Below are positions 9,754 to 18,341 of a stretch of DNA of 64,000 nucleotides, piece after piece. The notes under the pieces are model-generated. The model was given only the letters and a program-made list of their open reading frames with translations, made no database searches and was not told the origin of the DNA. Source of the stretch: Pseudoteredinibacter isoporae_A (lineage in GTDB: Bacteria; Pseudomonadota; Gammaproteobacteria; Pseudomonadales; Cellvibrionaceae). The stretch covers positions 806,001 through 870,000 of the forward strand of contig NZ_BAABWJ010000001.1 of assembly GCF_040372805.1 (NCBI RefSeq), given 5' to 3'. The translations under genes and the position numbers were made by a program. Each line of letters opens with the position of its first letter. The stretch's first letter is position 1.

Positions 9754-11808
9754 CTAGGCCTCCAGATAAATATGTAAACCACCAAAGCCATCCACTTCTA
9801 CATGCGTATTAGGCTCAACAACGGTGGTGGTGGTGTCTTCTTCGATAATCGCTGGCCCTAGTAAGCTCATGCCATGCCGCAGTTTTTCACGTTGATACAC
9901 CGAGGCTTCGTGCACCCCCAAATCGTCGTAATCGACCGACCGCGTTTCCAATACCGCCGAGGAGGCATCGCTGCCTGTTTTTTCCTGGGCTTTTAATTCC
10001 GCTTTATCAAGCAGGGCATAAGACACTAAATGAAAGTTCACCACTTCAATGGGGGAGTCTGCCAATTGAAAGCTGTATTCCTGTTCATGACGTTTATGGA
10101 ATGCGGCTGATAAAGCATCAATAAATGCCGGACCGTCTGCATCCAAATCCGCCACCCTGACTTTCACGGTATGCTCCTGGCCCTGATAACGAGCATCAAG
10201 GTGCAGTTCATGCAGCAATTGCTCTGAACCGAATCCGTCGTGGCCATAATCCGTTTCCGCTTGCTTCAACTGCTCAGCAAACCCATTTCGAATTTCAGTG
10301 ATACCGGCTTCGTTCAGATCCAAACGGTGAGTCCGCACATAGTCGCGACGCAAGTCAATCATCAACATACCGAAGGCCGAGAACACACCCGCCAATGGAG
10401 GGATAATGACTTTGCGGGCATTTAACTCACGGGCCAGCGCACAGGCATGCATGGCCCCCCCACCGCCAAAAGCCATTAAGGCAAAATCTCTGGGGTCGTG
10501 ACCACGATTCACAGAAATCAACTTGAGGGCATTAACCATATTGGCATTGGCAATTCGAATAACGCCATGCGCCACGTCGATCGCTTCAACAGCCAGTGGT
10601 TTCGCCAAAGTATCGAAAGCGCTGTGTACAGCGGCCATATCTGGCTCGATGTCACCGCCAGCAAAATTATCGGGGTTGATTTTTCCAGTCATTAAATTGG
10701 CATCCGTGGTGGTGGCTTGTTCGCCACCACGGCCATACGCCACCGGCCCGGGTGTGGAGCCTGCACTTTTAGGGCCGACTCTCAGGGAACCTGCGGCATC
10801 CAGATGCGCAATACTGCCTCCGCCATTGCCGATCTCAACAATATCGATCACGGGCGTTTTAATTGGATAACCCGCCGTGGTGGCGGTTTTTTCAATGATG
10901 TATTCCGTCGTCACTCGCGTGCGGCCCTGATGCACCAATGAACACTTTGCCGTCGTGCCACCGATATCCAGTGCCATAATATTGCTTTCATCAATCAAAC
11001 GACCATAAGCCACCGCACCCAGCATACCGCCAACGGGGCCGGACTCTACGAGGCTGATAGGATTGGCTTTCGCCGCCTGCAAGGTCGCTATTCCACCATT
11101 GGATTGCATAATGAACGGGTCGTTGAGCAAACCTCGGCGACTCAATTGATCCTTTAAGGTATTGAGGTAATTCTGCGCCGGTGGCAAAACGTATGCGGAA
11201 AGTACCGTGGTGCTGCTTCTTTCATACTCCCGCCATTCCGCACAAATCTCGTGGGAGCAAATGATGTGCACAGAGGACCAACGCGCGCGAATATAGTCTG
11301 CGGCAAGTTGTTCGTGCGCGGGATTCAGATAGGCGTGCAGAAAACACAGGGCAATAGCCTCAACGCCCTCGTTTTGGAAATCACTGATGATCGCATCCAG
11401 CGCTTCCAGTTGAGGCGCCTCAATAACGTGCCCGCCGTGATCCAAGCGCTCTCGAACCTCCCGGCGTAGATACCGCGGCACAAAGGGCTCAGGTTTGCGG
11501 TAATAGTTGTTGAAAATGTCCGGTGTGTTTCCCCGAGCGATTTCCAGAACATCGCGGAAGCCTGCGGTCGTGATCAAGGCCGTTTTGACGCCTTTTCGTT
11601 CGGTCAATGCATTGATGACAACCGTCGTACCATGGGCAAAGAAGCTCACATCGCTCAAACTCAATTGAGCTTTGGCGGTTGCATTGATTACCCCCTGGTC
11701 AAAGTTGGGGTAAACCGTATCACTTTTGACGGCCTTAATTTCGCCGTCCTGGATATACACCAGATCGGTGAAAGTGCCCCCGACATCAGTCGCCACTCGC
11801 AGATTCAT
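9754..11808 (-). CDS. hydantoinase A / N-methylhydantoinase alpha subunit (HyuA family)
   Basis: The 684-residue A subunit carries the ATPase half of the hydantoinase/oxoprolinase complex. An actin-like phosphate loop DVGGTFTDL lies at about residue 8 and a second one, ALDIGGTTAKCSLV, near 290. HGTTVVINAL, ERSSTTVLSAYV and NVxxAHGVIRIANANM-like blocks are typical of HyuA. The N-terminal Hydantoinase_A_N domain (about 4-180) is followed by the Hydantoinase_A core (about 200-490) and a C-terminal domain. It is the first gene of the hyuA-hyuB-MFS-PPIase operon and diverges from an Lrp-type regulator at 12016, the likely controller. Confidence 0.93.
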   Translation of the reverse strand: MNLRVATDVGGTFTDLVYIQDGEIKAVKSDTVYPNFDQGVINATAKAQLSLSDVSFFAHGTTVVINALTERKGVKTALITTAGFRDVLEIARGNTPDIFNNYYRKPEPFVPRYLRREVRERLDHGGHVIEAPQLEALDAIISDFQNEGVEAIALCFLHAYLNPAHEQLAADYIRARWSSVHIICSHEICAEWREYERSSTTVLSAYVLPPAQNYLNTLKDQLSRRGLLNDPFIMQSNGGIATLQAAKANPISLVESGPVGGMLGAVAYGRLIDESNIMALDIGGTTAKCSLVHQGRTRVTTEYIIEKTATTAGYPIKTPVIDIVEIGNGGGSIAHLDAAGSLRVGPKSAGSTPGPVAYGRGGEQATTTDANLMTGKINPDNFAGGDIEPDMAAVHSAFDTLAKPLAVEAIDVAHGVIRIANANMVNALKLISVNRGHDPRDFALMAFGGGGAMHACALARELNARKVIIPPLAGVFSAFGMLMIDLRRDYVRTHRLDLNEAGITEIRNGFAEQLKQAETDYGHDGFGSEQLLHELHLDARYQGQEHTVKVRVADLDADGPAFIDALSAAFHKRHEQEYSFQLADSPIEVVNFHLVSYALLDKAELKAQEKTGSDASSAVLETRSVDYDDLGVHEASVYQREKLRHGMSLLGPAIIEEDTTTTVVEPNTHVEVDGFGGLHIYLEA

Positions 11809-12015
11809 TGCTTATCTTCTCACTCAACATTGGGTAGTCGTTATGTTTCTCTACGGTACCAAGATGCGGCTGCATATGATTTCGTTCGCGTGCCGGTGGG
11901 CAGAAGGATATTTTTTATCGGCTGCGTCTGCGCAAGCCTGTACGGCAAAGTGGCAATGGTTGACCCCCGCCACAAAGGACAGTTAGGCTAAGCGGGCACT
12001 TACGGGAGCGGAGCC

Positions 12016-12525
12016 ATGAAACGTAGTATCAAGCTCGATCGATTGAATCGTCGAATTTTGACCTTTTTACAAAATAACGCGCGCATCAGTAATATCGATT
12101 TGGCCAATGATGTCGGCTTGTCGCCCAGTGCCTGCTTACAGCGTACCAAGGCTCTGGAAGAGGCGGGTTATATTCACAGCTACCTCACTGTGGTGAATCT
12201 CAATAAGATCTGTGAAAACGTCACAGCCTATCTCGACATCACCATGAGTCATCATGAGCAACCCACCTTAAGGCGATTTGAGAAGGCCGTTAGAGAGCAC
12301 GGTAATATCGTGGATTGCATGCGCATGTCGGGCGGTTCCGACTATATGGCATTCAGTGTGTGCTCATCGGTCGCAGAATTGAATGAGTTGTGTGATGAAT
12401 TGCTCGGGCAGGATTTGGGCATTCAGCGGATCGATACCCGCATTGTCATGGACACCCCCAAATGGATGGGGGGTTATCCACTGGATGATCTGCGTTGGCG
12501 TGATGGCGGAGATGAAGAAGAGTAA
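12016..12525 (+). CDS. Lrp/AsnC-family transcriptional regulator
   Basis: The 169-residue protein has the Lrp/AsnC layout. The N-terminal winged helix at about 7-55 (LDRLNRRILTFLQNNARISN, then LANDVGLSPSACLQRTKALEEAGYI) is followed by the RAM ligand-binding fold (about 65-150), seen in LDITMSHHE, VDCMRMSGGSDYMAF and IQRIDTRIVM. It is divergent from hyuA across 207 bases, the usual position of an Lrp-type activator or repressor that senses an amino-acid-like pathway intermediate. GGAG precedes the ATG. The short acidic tail (DGGDEEE) is unusual but not informative. Confidence 0.92.
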   Translation: MKRSIKLDRLNRRILTFLQNNARISNIDLANDVGLSPSACLQRTKALEEAGYIHSYLTVVNLNKICENVTAYLDITMSHHEQPTLRRFEKAVREHGNIVDCMRMSGGSDYMAFSVCSSVAELNELCDELLGQDLGIQRIDTRIVMDTPKWMGGYPLDDLRWRDGGDEEE

Positions 12526-12555
12526 GGTTTTCTCAACTCTATACCCAGCAGCCCC

Positions 12556-13014
12556 CTAAACCCAGCGACGAACCTTTCGCTGGTAATCACTGTAGGCGTC
12601 AGAAAACTTTTTCTGCAGCTGTTTTTCTTCAGGCACAATTTGGTATTTGTTCAGATACCAAACGAACACTGGCAACGCCGCAATAGATAACAAGTTTCCG
12701 CTAAGCAAAATGGCAGCGGCAATAAACATCGCAAAGCCCAGATACATGGGATTGCGGCTGAAACGAAACACACCCGAGGTAATTAATTCGCTGCTCGCTC
12801 TGGGATTGCGCGGGTCAACCGTGGTGCCCGCAAAATGACACTGCAACACGGCAACCGCACAAATGCCCGCCGCCGCAAAACACATCAAAGCCGCCAATGC
12901 CGATTGAGCCCCAAAGTTGAGCGATAACATCGGCAACACTTGGTGAAGTAAAAACACCAGACCAATAAATACAAACATCAATAACAATGGCGGTATTTTT
13001 AATTCCAAACGCAT
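12556..13014 (-). CDS. isoprenylcysteine carboxyl methyltransferase-like membrane protein
   Basis: This 152-residue integral membrane protein has about four hydrophobic helices and the ICMT/PEMT core: GVFRFSRNPMYLGF near residue 82 and a C-terminal VPEEKQLQKKFSDAYSDY block with the conserved EE and Y residues that bind S-adenosylmethionine. The start is the ATG at 13014, preceded by AGGAA; upstream codons translate part of the neighbouring RDD gene region. Bacterial members methylate small or lipid acceptors that are mostly unknown. It lies 19 bases after the RDD gene and is probably cotranscribed with it. Confidence 0.85.
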   Translation of the reverse strand: MRLELKIPPLLLMFVFIGLVFLLHQVLPMLSLNFGAQSALAALMCFAAAGICAVAVLQCHFAGTTVDPRNPRASSELITSGVFRFSRNPMYLGFAMFIAAAILLSGNLLSIAALPVFVWYLNKYQIVPEEKQLQKKFSDAYSDYQRKVRRWV

Positions 13015-13033
13015 TTTATTTTCCTGAGCGGGC

Positions 13034-13498
13034 TTAAGTATTCTGATTGGCTGCGGTTTCCTGGGCAGGTACCGACGCCTTGGGCTCGTCAATAATCACC
13101 AGCGTTCCGGCCAGCTTATCGTGCCAACCTTGCTTGCGTTTATCGAAAGCCACCCAGATCAATCCCAGCAAGAGAGGCAAGATGGATACGATGTAAGCAA
13201 AGTAACGACCAATGGTTTGACCAATACTTAAACGCCCAAGGGTTTCGGCATCGACAATTTTAATTCGAAACACCATCTTGCCTGGCGTTGCCGATTTGTA
13301 ATACCAGAACAGCCACACCGCCAGCATAGGCAAAATATTTTGTACGATGCTGGCACCCGCGCTATTTTCACTGTAGCGGGCGAGATCGAAATCCACCATC
13401 CATAAGGCCAGGGGTACGATCAGCAGGGAAAAAACAAAACCATCGATAATGTGGGCTACCAGGCGAATCCAAAAGCCGGCATATTTGGGGGCTTCCAT
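13034..13498 (-). CDS. RDD family membrane protein
   Basis: The 154-residue protein has the RDD signature: GFWIRLVAHIIDGFVFSLL at 8-26 with the Arg and Asp in the first transmembrane helix, then KSATPGKMVFRIKIVD near residue 70 and DKRKQGWHDKLAGTLVI near 120. Three hydrophobic segments are visible. RDD proteins are inner-membrane proteins of mostly unknown role; some affect ion exchange. It is paired with the ICMT-like gene downstream. Confidence 0.88.
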   Translation of the reverse strand: MEAPKYAGFWIRLVAHIIDGFVFSLLIVPLALWMVDFDLARYSENSAGASIVQNILPMLAVWLFWYYKSATPGKMVFRIKIVDAETLGRLSIGQTIGRYFAYIVSILPLLLGLIWVAFDKRKQGWHDKLAGTLVIIDEPKASVPAQETAANQNT

Positions 13499-13559
13499 AG
13501 TCTTACCTTCCTATTTCAGAAACCGAATTTTTCGGCAGTGTAGCCCACTTAGACGAGGT

Positions 13560-14405
13560 TTACATTACACCCAGCTCACGCAGGCGTTCCTGCAGATACT
13601 CTTTGGCAGTGTAGCGATCCGACAACTTTACATTCGGGCGTGGATGCAGGAATAAAGGCAGGGAGATGCGCGCGCGGCGACTGTCGCTACCTTCGGGGTT
13701 AATCACTCGGTGAGTGGTCGATGGGAAGTAGTGCCCGGAAGCCTCTTGCAACATATCACCGATATTGATGATCAGATTGCCAAATTCGCAGGGGATATCC
13801 AGCCAGTCGCCTTCTTTGGTTTTTACTTGCAGTCCAGGCTCATTGGCGGCCGGCAAAATGGTCAGCAGGTTGATGTCTTCATGGGCCGCGGCGCGAATGG
13901 CACCGGGTTCTTCATCGCCTTTAAATTCCGGGTAGTGCAATACACGCAGAAGGGTTTTTTCGCTGCCTTCAATCATAGTCGTCAAAGGCTCGCTGTAATG
14001 ACTGGCCACATCTTCAGGGCTATGACCTTCTACCCAGGTCAGTAATTCTCGGGCCAGGCCATTCGCCTGCTCATAGTAGTTGTGAATTTCATCTTTCAAT
14101 TCTGGTGGGCACTGACCCCAGGTGTAGTAGTGAAAGTACTCTTTGATGTCTTTCACTTCGTGGCCCTTGGCAACCTCGGAAACCGATTTCGGGAAGAAGC
14201 CGTCCTGGGTATCCACATTGAATTCGTACTGGTCTTTTTCTTCGCTGTCGAAGAACTGCTTCCAGTTGGCATAAATTGAGCTCACCAGATCTTTCGAGAT
14301 CGGATGGTTTTTGAGAACACCAAATCCGGTGTCTCTCAGGGATTGCACAAAACGGGCTTGGGCATCTGGGGCCTGGTAATCGACGGCCTCGATACGGGTA
14401 GTCAT
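13560..14405 (-). CDS. isopenicillin N synthase-like 2-oxoglutarate/Fe(II) dioxygenase
   Basis: The 281-residue protein has the DIOX_N domain (GFGVLKNHPISKDLVSSIY) followed by the double-stranded beta-helix oxygenase domain. The iron ligands are visible: HxD in AAHEDINLLTILP (about 197-199) and the distal His in STTHRVINP, with the 2-oxoglutarate-binding RISLPLF Arg about ten residues later. GNLIINIGDMLQEASG is the usual bridge. I use the ATG at 14405 with GGAGAG upstream; the in-frame TTG at 14417 would remove that ribosome site. It is probably monocistronic and its substrate is unknown. Related genes are common near uptake and catabolic loci of marine bacteria. Confidence 0.9.
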   Translation of the reverse strand: MTTRIEAVDYQAPDAQARFVQSLRDTGFGVLKNHPISKDLVSSIYANWKQFFDSEEKDQYEFNVDTQDGFFPKSVSEVAKGHEVKDIKEYFHYYTWGQCPPELKDEIHNYYEQANGLARELLTWVEGHSPEDVASHYSEPLTTMIEGSEKTLLRVLHYPEFKGDEEPGAIRAAAHEDINLLTILPAANEPGLQVKTKEGDWLDIPCEFGNLIINIGDMLQEASGHYFPSTTHRVINPEGSDSRRARISLPLFLHPRPNVKLSDRYTAKEYLQERLRELGVM

Positions 14406-14654
14406 ATTTCTCTCCAATAAAGCGATGGGGCTGACCCCATAGTCGGCGGCATTATCGCACTATTGTCTGGGAAATACCCAATCCAGATCATGGCTGGGTT
14501 TTATTAGCTTTGAGTGATATTCGAGGAGCCGAATTGACGTGGTCCATCCCGCAAAGGCCCTGACCCCGGCCTTACAACCCCTCATTAATTCAGCCAAACA
14601 ACGCCTTTTCCAAGCTCAAACTCAGGGTAAACCGCCGGAATAGCGCCGATTATA

Positions 14655-14670
14655 GTTGACAATTAACAAC
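14655..14670. promoter_or_regulatory. candidate MarR operator, site 1
   Basis: GTTGACAATTAACAAC is an imperfect 16-bp palindrome with 6 of 8 half-site matches. It has the TTG-n-CAA look of MarR-family operators and lies 71 bases before the DUF4345 start codon, overlapping a plausible promoter (TTGACA within it). Confidence 0.5.
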
Positions 14671-14682
14671 CAATGATATTTA

Positions 14683-14698
14683 GTTGTCAAACATCAAC
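14683..14698. promoter_or_regulatory. candidate MarR operator, site 2
   Basis: GTTGTCAAACATCAAC with flanking TA pairs gives outer arms TAGTTG / CAACTA. The same core, GTTGATAAACATCA, recurs on the minus strand before the marR-like gene (15692-15705). Shared sites in front of the repressor and its neighbour support autoregulation and joint control. Confidence 0.55.
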
Positions 14699-14740
14699 TA
14701 TATTTCAACAACCCTTAAGCAAGTAAAAAGGACCGTAACC

Positions 14741-15199
14741 ATGAAAAACTCCTCCACTCAGCAAGCGCCCGGAAAAACCGTAGAAGGCAATACTCTGATC
14801 CGTATCGCCCAGGCAATTACCGCGCTCTGCATTCTGGTGCTTGGAACCGCCGCGATCATGAGCATCTTTAATCCGCACCTTGTGAGCGAAGCCTCCGGGT
14901 TCAGCGCTCAGACGAATTATGGAATCACCAATGTCCGCACGCTTGGTGCACCCACCTTGGCATTGGCCTTAACCGCGCTATTTGGCCTTATTCGACGTGA
15001 CTGGCGCTTTGTGCTCCCAGCCTCTCTCTATTTCCTGTTTAATGGCTCGGCCAGGGTGATTTCTTTGATTGGTGAGGGCTACGAACCGGTGATGATCCGT
15101 GGTTTGATTTTAACTTTTGGCCTGTTCGCAATCTCCCAAGTCGCCATTTACCTTCTTCGCGCGCAGGGAGCCAAGGTGGCTAGTCCTTATCAGCACTGA
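14741..15199 (+). CDS. DUF4345-like membrane protein
   Basis: The 152-residue protein has four hydrophobic helices (about 24-42, 75-92, 99-115 and 128-145) and the TNVRTLGAPTLALALTALFG and NGSARVISLIGEG segments that resemble DUF4345 proteins. Its function is unknown. The ATG at 14741 follows AAGGA. It ends 20 bases inside the 3' end of the convergent MarR-like gene, and the two promoters share an operator motif, so it is probably the MarR target. It may be a small efflux-like or stress membrane protein, but nothing in the sequence proves that. Confidence 0.75.
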   Translation: MKNSSTQQAPGKTVEGNTLIRIAQAITALCILVLGTAAIMSIFNPHLVSEASGFSAQTNYGITNVRTLGAPTLALALTALFGLIRRDWRFVLPASLYFLFNGSARVISLIGEGYEPVMIRGLILTFGLFAISQVAIYLLRAQGAKVASPYQH

Positions 15200-15626
15200 T
15201 TTCTCTTAGATTGCGTGACAGCTGATCAGAAACCTTGAAAAAAGTGTCGAGGTCTTTTGGGTCAATCCCATCAATAAGCTCATTGGCGAACTCATCTTCT
15301 ATGGTCTCCACACGCTCGAAAAAGGTATAGGCTTTCGGGGTCAACGCCAGAATTTTGGATCGGCCATCATTCGGGTTGGGCTTTCGCTCAACCAGACCGG
15401 CCTTGCACAGCTCATCGATCAGACGGGTCACCTGCGCCTTGTCGCGCTTCAATGTCTTGGCGACATCGACCAGCGTGGCATGATCACCGGACCAAATAAG
15501 GCGTAGGGTCCGTAATTGTTGTGAGGCCAAGCCTGAGCCAAGCTCGCCCATCCGGGGGGTGATTTGCAAGGCCATATCGTGGCTTAGGCGAAAGGCCACT
15601 TCATGAACGGTGCGTTTTCTGGACAC
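15180..15626 (-). CDS. MarR-family transcriptional regulator
   Basis: The 148-residue winged-helix regulator has SQQLRTLRLIWSG, TLVDVAKTLKRDKAQVTRLIDELCKAGLVERKPNPNDGRSK-type blocks (recognition helix and wing about 55-95) and a C-terminal dimerisation helix. It overlaps the 3' end of the DUF4345 gene tail to tail by 20 bases. A palindrome matching the DUF4345 upstream site lies 66 bases before its start. Typical members are repressors released by small aromatic or oxidising ligands; the ligand here is not known. Confidence 0.92.
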   Translation of the reverse strand: MSRKRTVHEVAFRLSHDMALQITPRMGELGSGLASQQLRTLRLIWSGDHATLVDVAKTLKRDKAQVTRLIDELCKAGLVERKPNPNDGRSKILALTPKAYTFFERVETIEDEFANELIDGIDPKDLDTFFKVSDQLSRNLREISADKD

Positions 15627-15691
15627 GTATATCTCCTATTTCGATAAGCCTTCAGCTGTGCATCAAACGATTCGCAATAGGCTACTATATA

Positions 15692-15705
15692 TGATGTTTA
15701 TCAAC
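15692..15705 (-). promoter_or_regulatory. candidate MarR operator before its own gene
   Basis: On the minus strand this reads GTTGATAAACATCA, matching the site at 14683 (GTTGTCAAACATCAAC) at 12 of 14 bases. Its position 66-79 bases upstream of the marR start fits autoregulation. Confidence 0.5.
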
Positions 15706-15881
15706 TAACAACTCACGATAATGGCTCATCGTATTCAAGGTCTTACAGGAAGAATGGCGCTCGCAAGATACGGACATTTGCTTAAACGTTTGACAGAGTG
15801 AGGAGCAAAACTGGCACTGTAAGGCGGGCAATTATGCGCCCCCATCCAAGCTGTGAAAACTTAAGATGAGGGCCCATTCAC

Positions 15882-17267
15882 TTACTTTCGAAAATCAATC
15901 AGGCTGTTCGCCGTTAACCAGGCAAATGCCGTATAAACCGCCGAAGCTTGACGCATGGTTTCCGGGGGCACATTGGCCATGGTGTCGTTTTCGGTGTGGT
16001 GGTAATCAAAGTAGTCGGTCAGATCCGAATCGAAATTGATCGCCGGCATACCCGCTTTACCCAGTACTGAAATATCCGACTGGCCCTTGGCACTGTTGGA
16101 AGGGTGCAACGCAACGCCATAAGGTTTCAGCAGTTCCGCCATTTGCTTGATGGCCGCCAAAGACTCTTCACCCACACCCGGACGCAATTGGTGGATCATA
16201 CGGGTACCGGAATCCCACTCGGCACCAATGATGTGATTGCCCAGCTTGTCTTTGTGCTTCTCGTAGTACTGCTTAACACCGTACAGGCCAATCTCTTCGG
16301 CGCCGAAAAGAATCACACGGATGGAACGCTTGGGCTTTTTACCGCTGTCGATAATGTGCTTGGCCGCCGCCATAGTGATGGCAACACCCATGCCATCATC
16401 AACGGCACCCGTACCTACATCCCAGCTGTCCAAGTGGGAGCCCAGAACCACAAAGTCTTCTGGACGCTCAGTACCGGTGACTTCACCGATCACATTGGCC
16501 GTTTTTACGTCGGCGGTTTTGCGTGAGCTGATGGTCACTTTCAGAGTCACTTTATCAGCGCGCTTCAACATGCTTTCCAGCAAATCAGCATCGGGAATGG
16601 AGAGAGCCGCAGCCGGGATGGTGGACTTGTCGCCTTGAGCACCCGTATGGCCAATGCGATCATTGTCTGTGCCTACAGAACGAATCAGTACCGCCGACGC
16701 CCCTTTACTGGCCGCCACTTCAGAACCCAGATAGCGCTGCTTGCCGGCCACACCGTAATCCGCCCCATCAATCGAAGGCTTCATTTGATAACCGATATAG
16801 GCAATCTTGCCTTTCAGGCTGCCAGCTTCTGCGGCTTTCAGGGCATCCAGATTATCAAAGGCCACAACATCAGCCTGAATGCCATCTGCCGGAGTCGGCA
16901 CACTGCCACCCAAAGCGATGGCCACCATGCGCTGAGGGAAAGGCGCAACGGCCTCCACATGGATTTCTCCACGCTCCCAACCTGGCGTCGTGACGGTTTC
17001 GGTCCAAACGCGATCGAAACCCAGGGCTTTCATTTTTGCGACCGCCCATTCGATGCCCGCTTTGTCACCCGGTGTTCCCACGCGGCGAGGGCCCACTTCT
17101 GTGCTCAGGCTTTCGTCCAGTTCGTAAGCCAGTTCCGATTTGCCGGCTTTTTCGGCCAGGGCTTTTGCCTGCTCAAGGTTTTCAGTACTAAATTCTGCCG
17201 CCATAAGACTCAGCGGTGTTAACAGGGAAGCCATGCCAAGCACGGCTTTTTGCATAAAGGTTCGCAT
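15882..17267 (-). CDS. secreted M28-family zinc metallopeptidase with PA insert
   Basis: This 461-residue protein has a signal peptide (KAVLGMASLLTPLSLMAAEF) and an exported co-catalytic two-zinc aminopeptidase/carboxypeptidase fold. Ligand motifs are visible: GSHLDSWDVGTGAVDDG (about 275-291, His and bridging Asp), FGAEEIGLYG (catalytic Glu and ligand Glu), EWDSGTR (Asp), and YHHTENDT (final His). A protease-associated region sits between about 110 and 220. I start at the ATG at 17267 after GGTGATCGAG; the upstream in-frame TTG at 17306 would precede the signal peptide. The mature protein would be periplasmic or secreted and would trim peptides. It is divergent from hexR. Confidence 0.9.
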   Translation of the reverse strand: MRTFMQKAVLGMASLLTPLSLMAAEFSTENLEQAKALAEKAGKSELAYELDESLSTEVGPRRVGTPGDKAGIEWAVAKMKALGFDRVWTETVTTPGWERGEIHVEAVAPFPQRMVAIALGGSVPTPADGIQADVVAFDNLDALKAAEAGSLKGKIAYIGYQMKPSIDGADYGVAGKQRYLGSEVAASKGASAVLIRSVGTDNDRIGHTGAQGDKSTIPAAALSIPDADLLESMLKRADKVTLKVTISSRKTADVKTANVIGEVTGTERPEDFVVLGSHLDSWDVGTGAVDDGMGVAITMAAAKHIIDSGKKPKRSIRVILFGAEEIGLYGVKQYYEKHKDKLGNHIIGAEWDSGTRMIHQLRPGVGEESLAAIKQMAELLKPYGVALHPSNSAKGQSDISVLGKAGMPAINFDSDLTDYFDYHHTENDTMANVPPETMRQASAVYTAFAWLTANSLIDFRK

Positions 17268-17333
17268 CACTCGATCACCAGATGGTTGGATTTGTTTATA
17301 TTTCAAGCAGCTGAGCTGAACTTTGTCAGCTTA

Positions 17334-17370
17334 TGTAGAAAATTTACATGTTTTTGCTGTATTTACTACA
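17334..17370. promoter_or_regulatory. candidate HexR-type operator pair
   Basis: TGTAGAAAATTTACA (17334-17348) and TGTATTTACTACA (17358-17370) both show TGTA...TACA half-sites like the HexR consensus known in gammaproteobacteria. They lie between the M28 peptidase and hexR and could serve either promoter. The first has the expected 15-base length; the second is 2 bases short. Confidence 0.4.
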
Positions 17371-17474
17371 TATCTTGGCTACTATTTTCCAAAACGTAAC
17401 CAAGCAACGTAATCAAAACGATATTAAACCCGATTACAGCAAAAGATTGTCAGTAGTATGGAGCTGAAATCACC

Positions 17475-18341
17475 GTGAAACCCGCCGAATTAACACAACG
17501 AATCTCCGAATCATTGGACGATATGCGCAAATCCGAGCGCAAGGTTGCCGAGTATGTGCTGAGCCACCCCAGTGACATTATCCATATGCGCATTGTTGAT
17601 CTGGCGGCGAAGTCCGAGGTGAGTGAACCCACCGTAGTGCGCTTTTGCCGCGCGGTCGATTGTGATGGCTTTCAAGAATTCAAATTACAGCTGGCGCAGC
17701 AACTGGCCTCCAGCCCCAGCTTTGGTCAAATCGCCGTAACCGAGACCGATGCGGTAGAAGAGTTTACCCAGAAGGTCTTCGATTCCACGGTGGATACTCT
17801 GCTACAAGTGCGAGATCGATTGAATCCGGAAATCCTCGACCAGGCAGTAACCGCGCTCTGTGTTGCGAACCGAGTGGAGTTTTACGGCTTTGGGGCCTCC
17901 GGTGCCGTCGCTGCGGATGCGCAACATAAATTCTTCCGTTTGCAGTTAGCAACGGCCGCCCACTCGGATCACCACATTCAGAATATGTCCGCCATGAGCA
18001 TGCAGCCCGGTGATGTGGTGGTTGCAATTTCCCAAAGTGGCCGAACCAAAGCACTGCTGCACTCCATGGAAATGGTAAAAGCCATGGGCGGTATTGTGAT
18101 TGGCCTGGCCCCAAGCGGCACCCCCGTCATCAAAAACGCCAGCATCCCAATCGAAGTGGACGTAGAAGAAGATATTGAAATCTACACACCGCTGTCCTCA
18201 CGCATCGCCCACTTGGTCATTATCGATGTATTGGCCATTGGTGTTGCCCAGCGCAAAGGACCTGAGTTGCATGATCATCTGTTTAAGTTGAAACAAGGCC
18301 TGCGCTCATTGCGTATTCAGCCTGAAGATCGCTCTAAATAA
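17475..18341 (+). CDS. hexR: HexR-type RpiR-family regulator of sugar metabolism
   Basis: The 288-residue protein has an N-terminal RpiR helix-turn-helix (SERKVAEYVLSHPSDI, then VSEPTVVRFCRAVDCDGFQEFKLQLAQ) and a C-terminal SIS domain (VEFYGFGASGAVAADAQHKFFR, VVAISQSGRTK, GLAPSGTP). Length and sequence follow E. coli HexR closely. HexR represses Entner-Doudoroff and central carbon genes and is released by 2-keto-3-deoxy-6-phosphogluconate. The start is a GTG at 17475. No zwf, edd or eda gene is adjacent here, so its targets lie elsewhere or include the M28 gene across the shared promoter region. Confidence 0.88.
   Translation: MKPAELTQRISESLDDMRKSERKVAEYVLSHPSDIIHMRIVDLAAKSEVSEPTVVRFCRAVDCDGFQEFKLQLAQQLASSPSFGQIAVTETDAVEEFTQKVFDSTVDTLLQVRDRLNPEILDQAVTALCVANRVEFYGFGASGAVAADAQHKFFRLQLATAAHSDHHIQNMSAMSMQPGDVVVAISQSGRTKALLHSMEMVKAMGGIVIGLAPSGTPVIKNASIPIEVDVEEDIEIYTPLSSRIAHLVIIDVLAIGVAQRKGPELHDHLFKLKQGLRSLRIQPEDRSK

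Larger units (their letters stand above)
14406..14740. other. regulatory intergenic region between dioxygenase and DUF4345 gene
   Basis: There is no gene here. The right-hand 90 bases hold two imperfect palindromes of the same type (see 14655 and 14683) directly before the DUF4345 gene. The left part, 14430-14600, shows no repeat or hairpin that I can support. Confidence 0.6.

Noticed and set aside
11632..11991. A plus-strand frame running from hyuA into the hyuA-lrp spacer
   Set aside because: Most of it is antisense to hyuA and the rest shows no recognisable motif or ribosome site; the spacer is better seen as a divergent promoter region.
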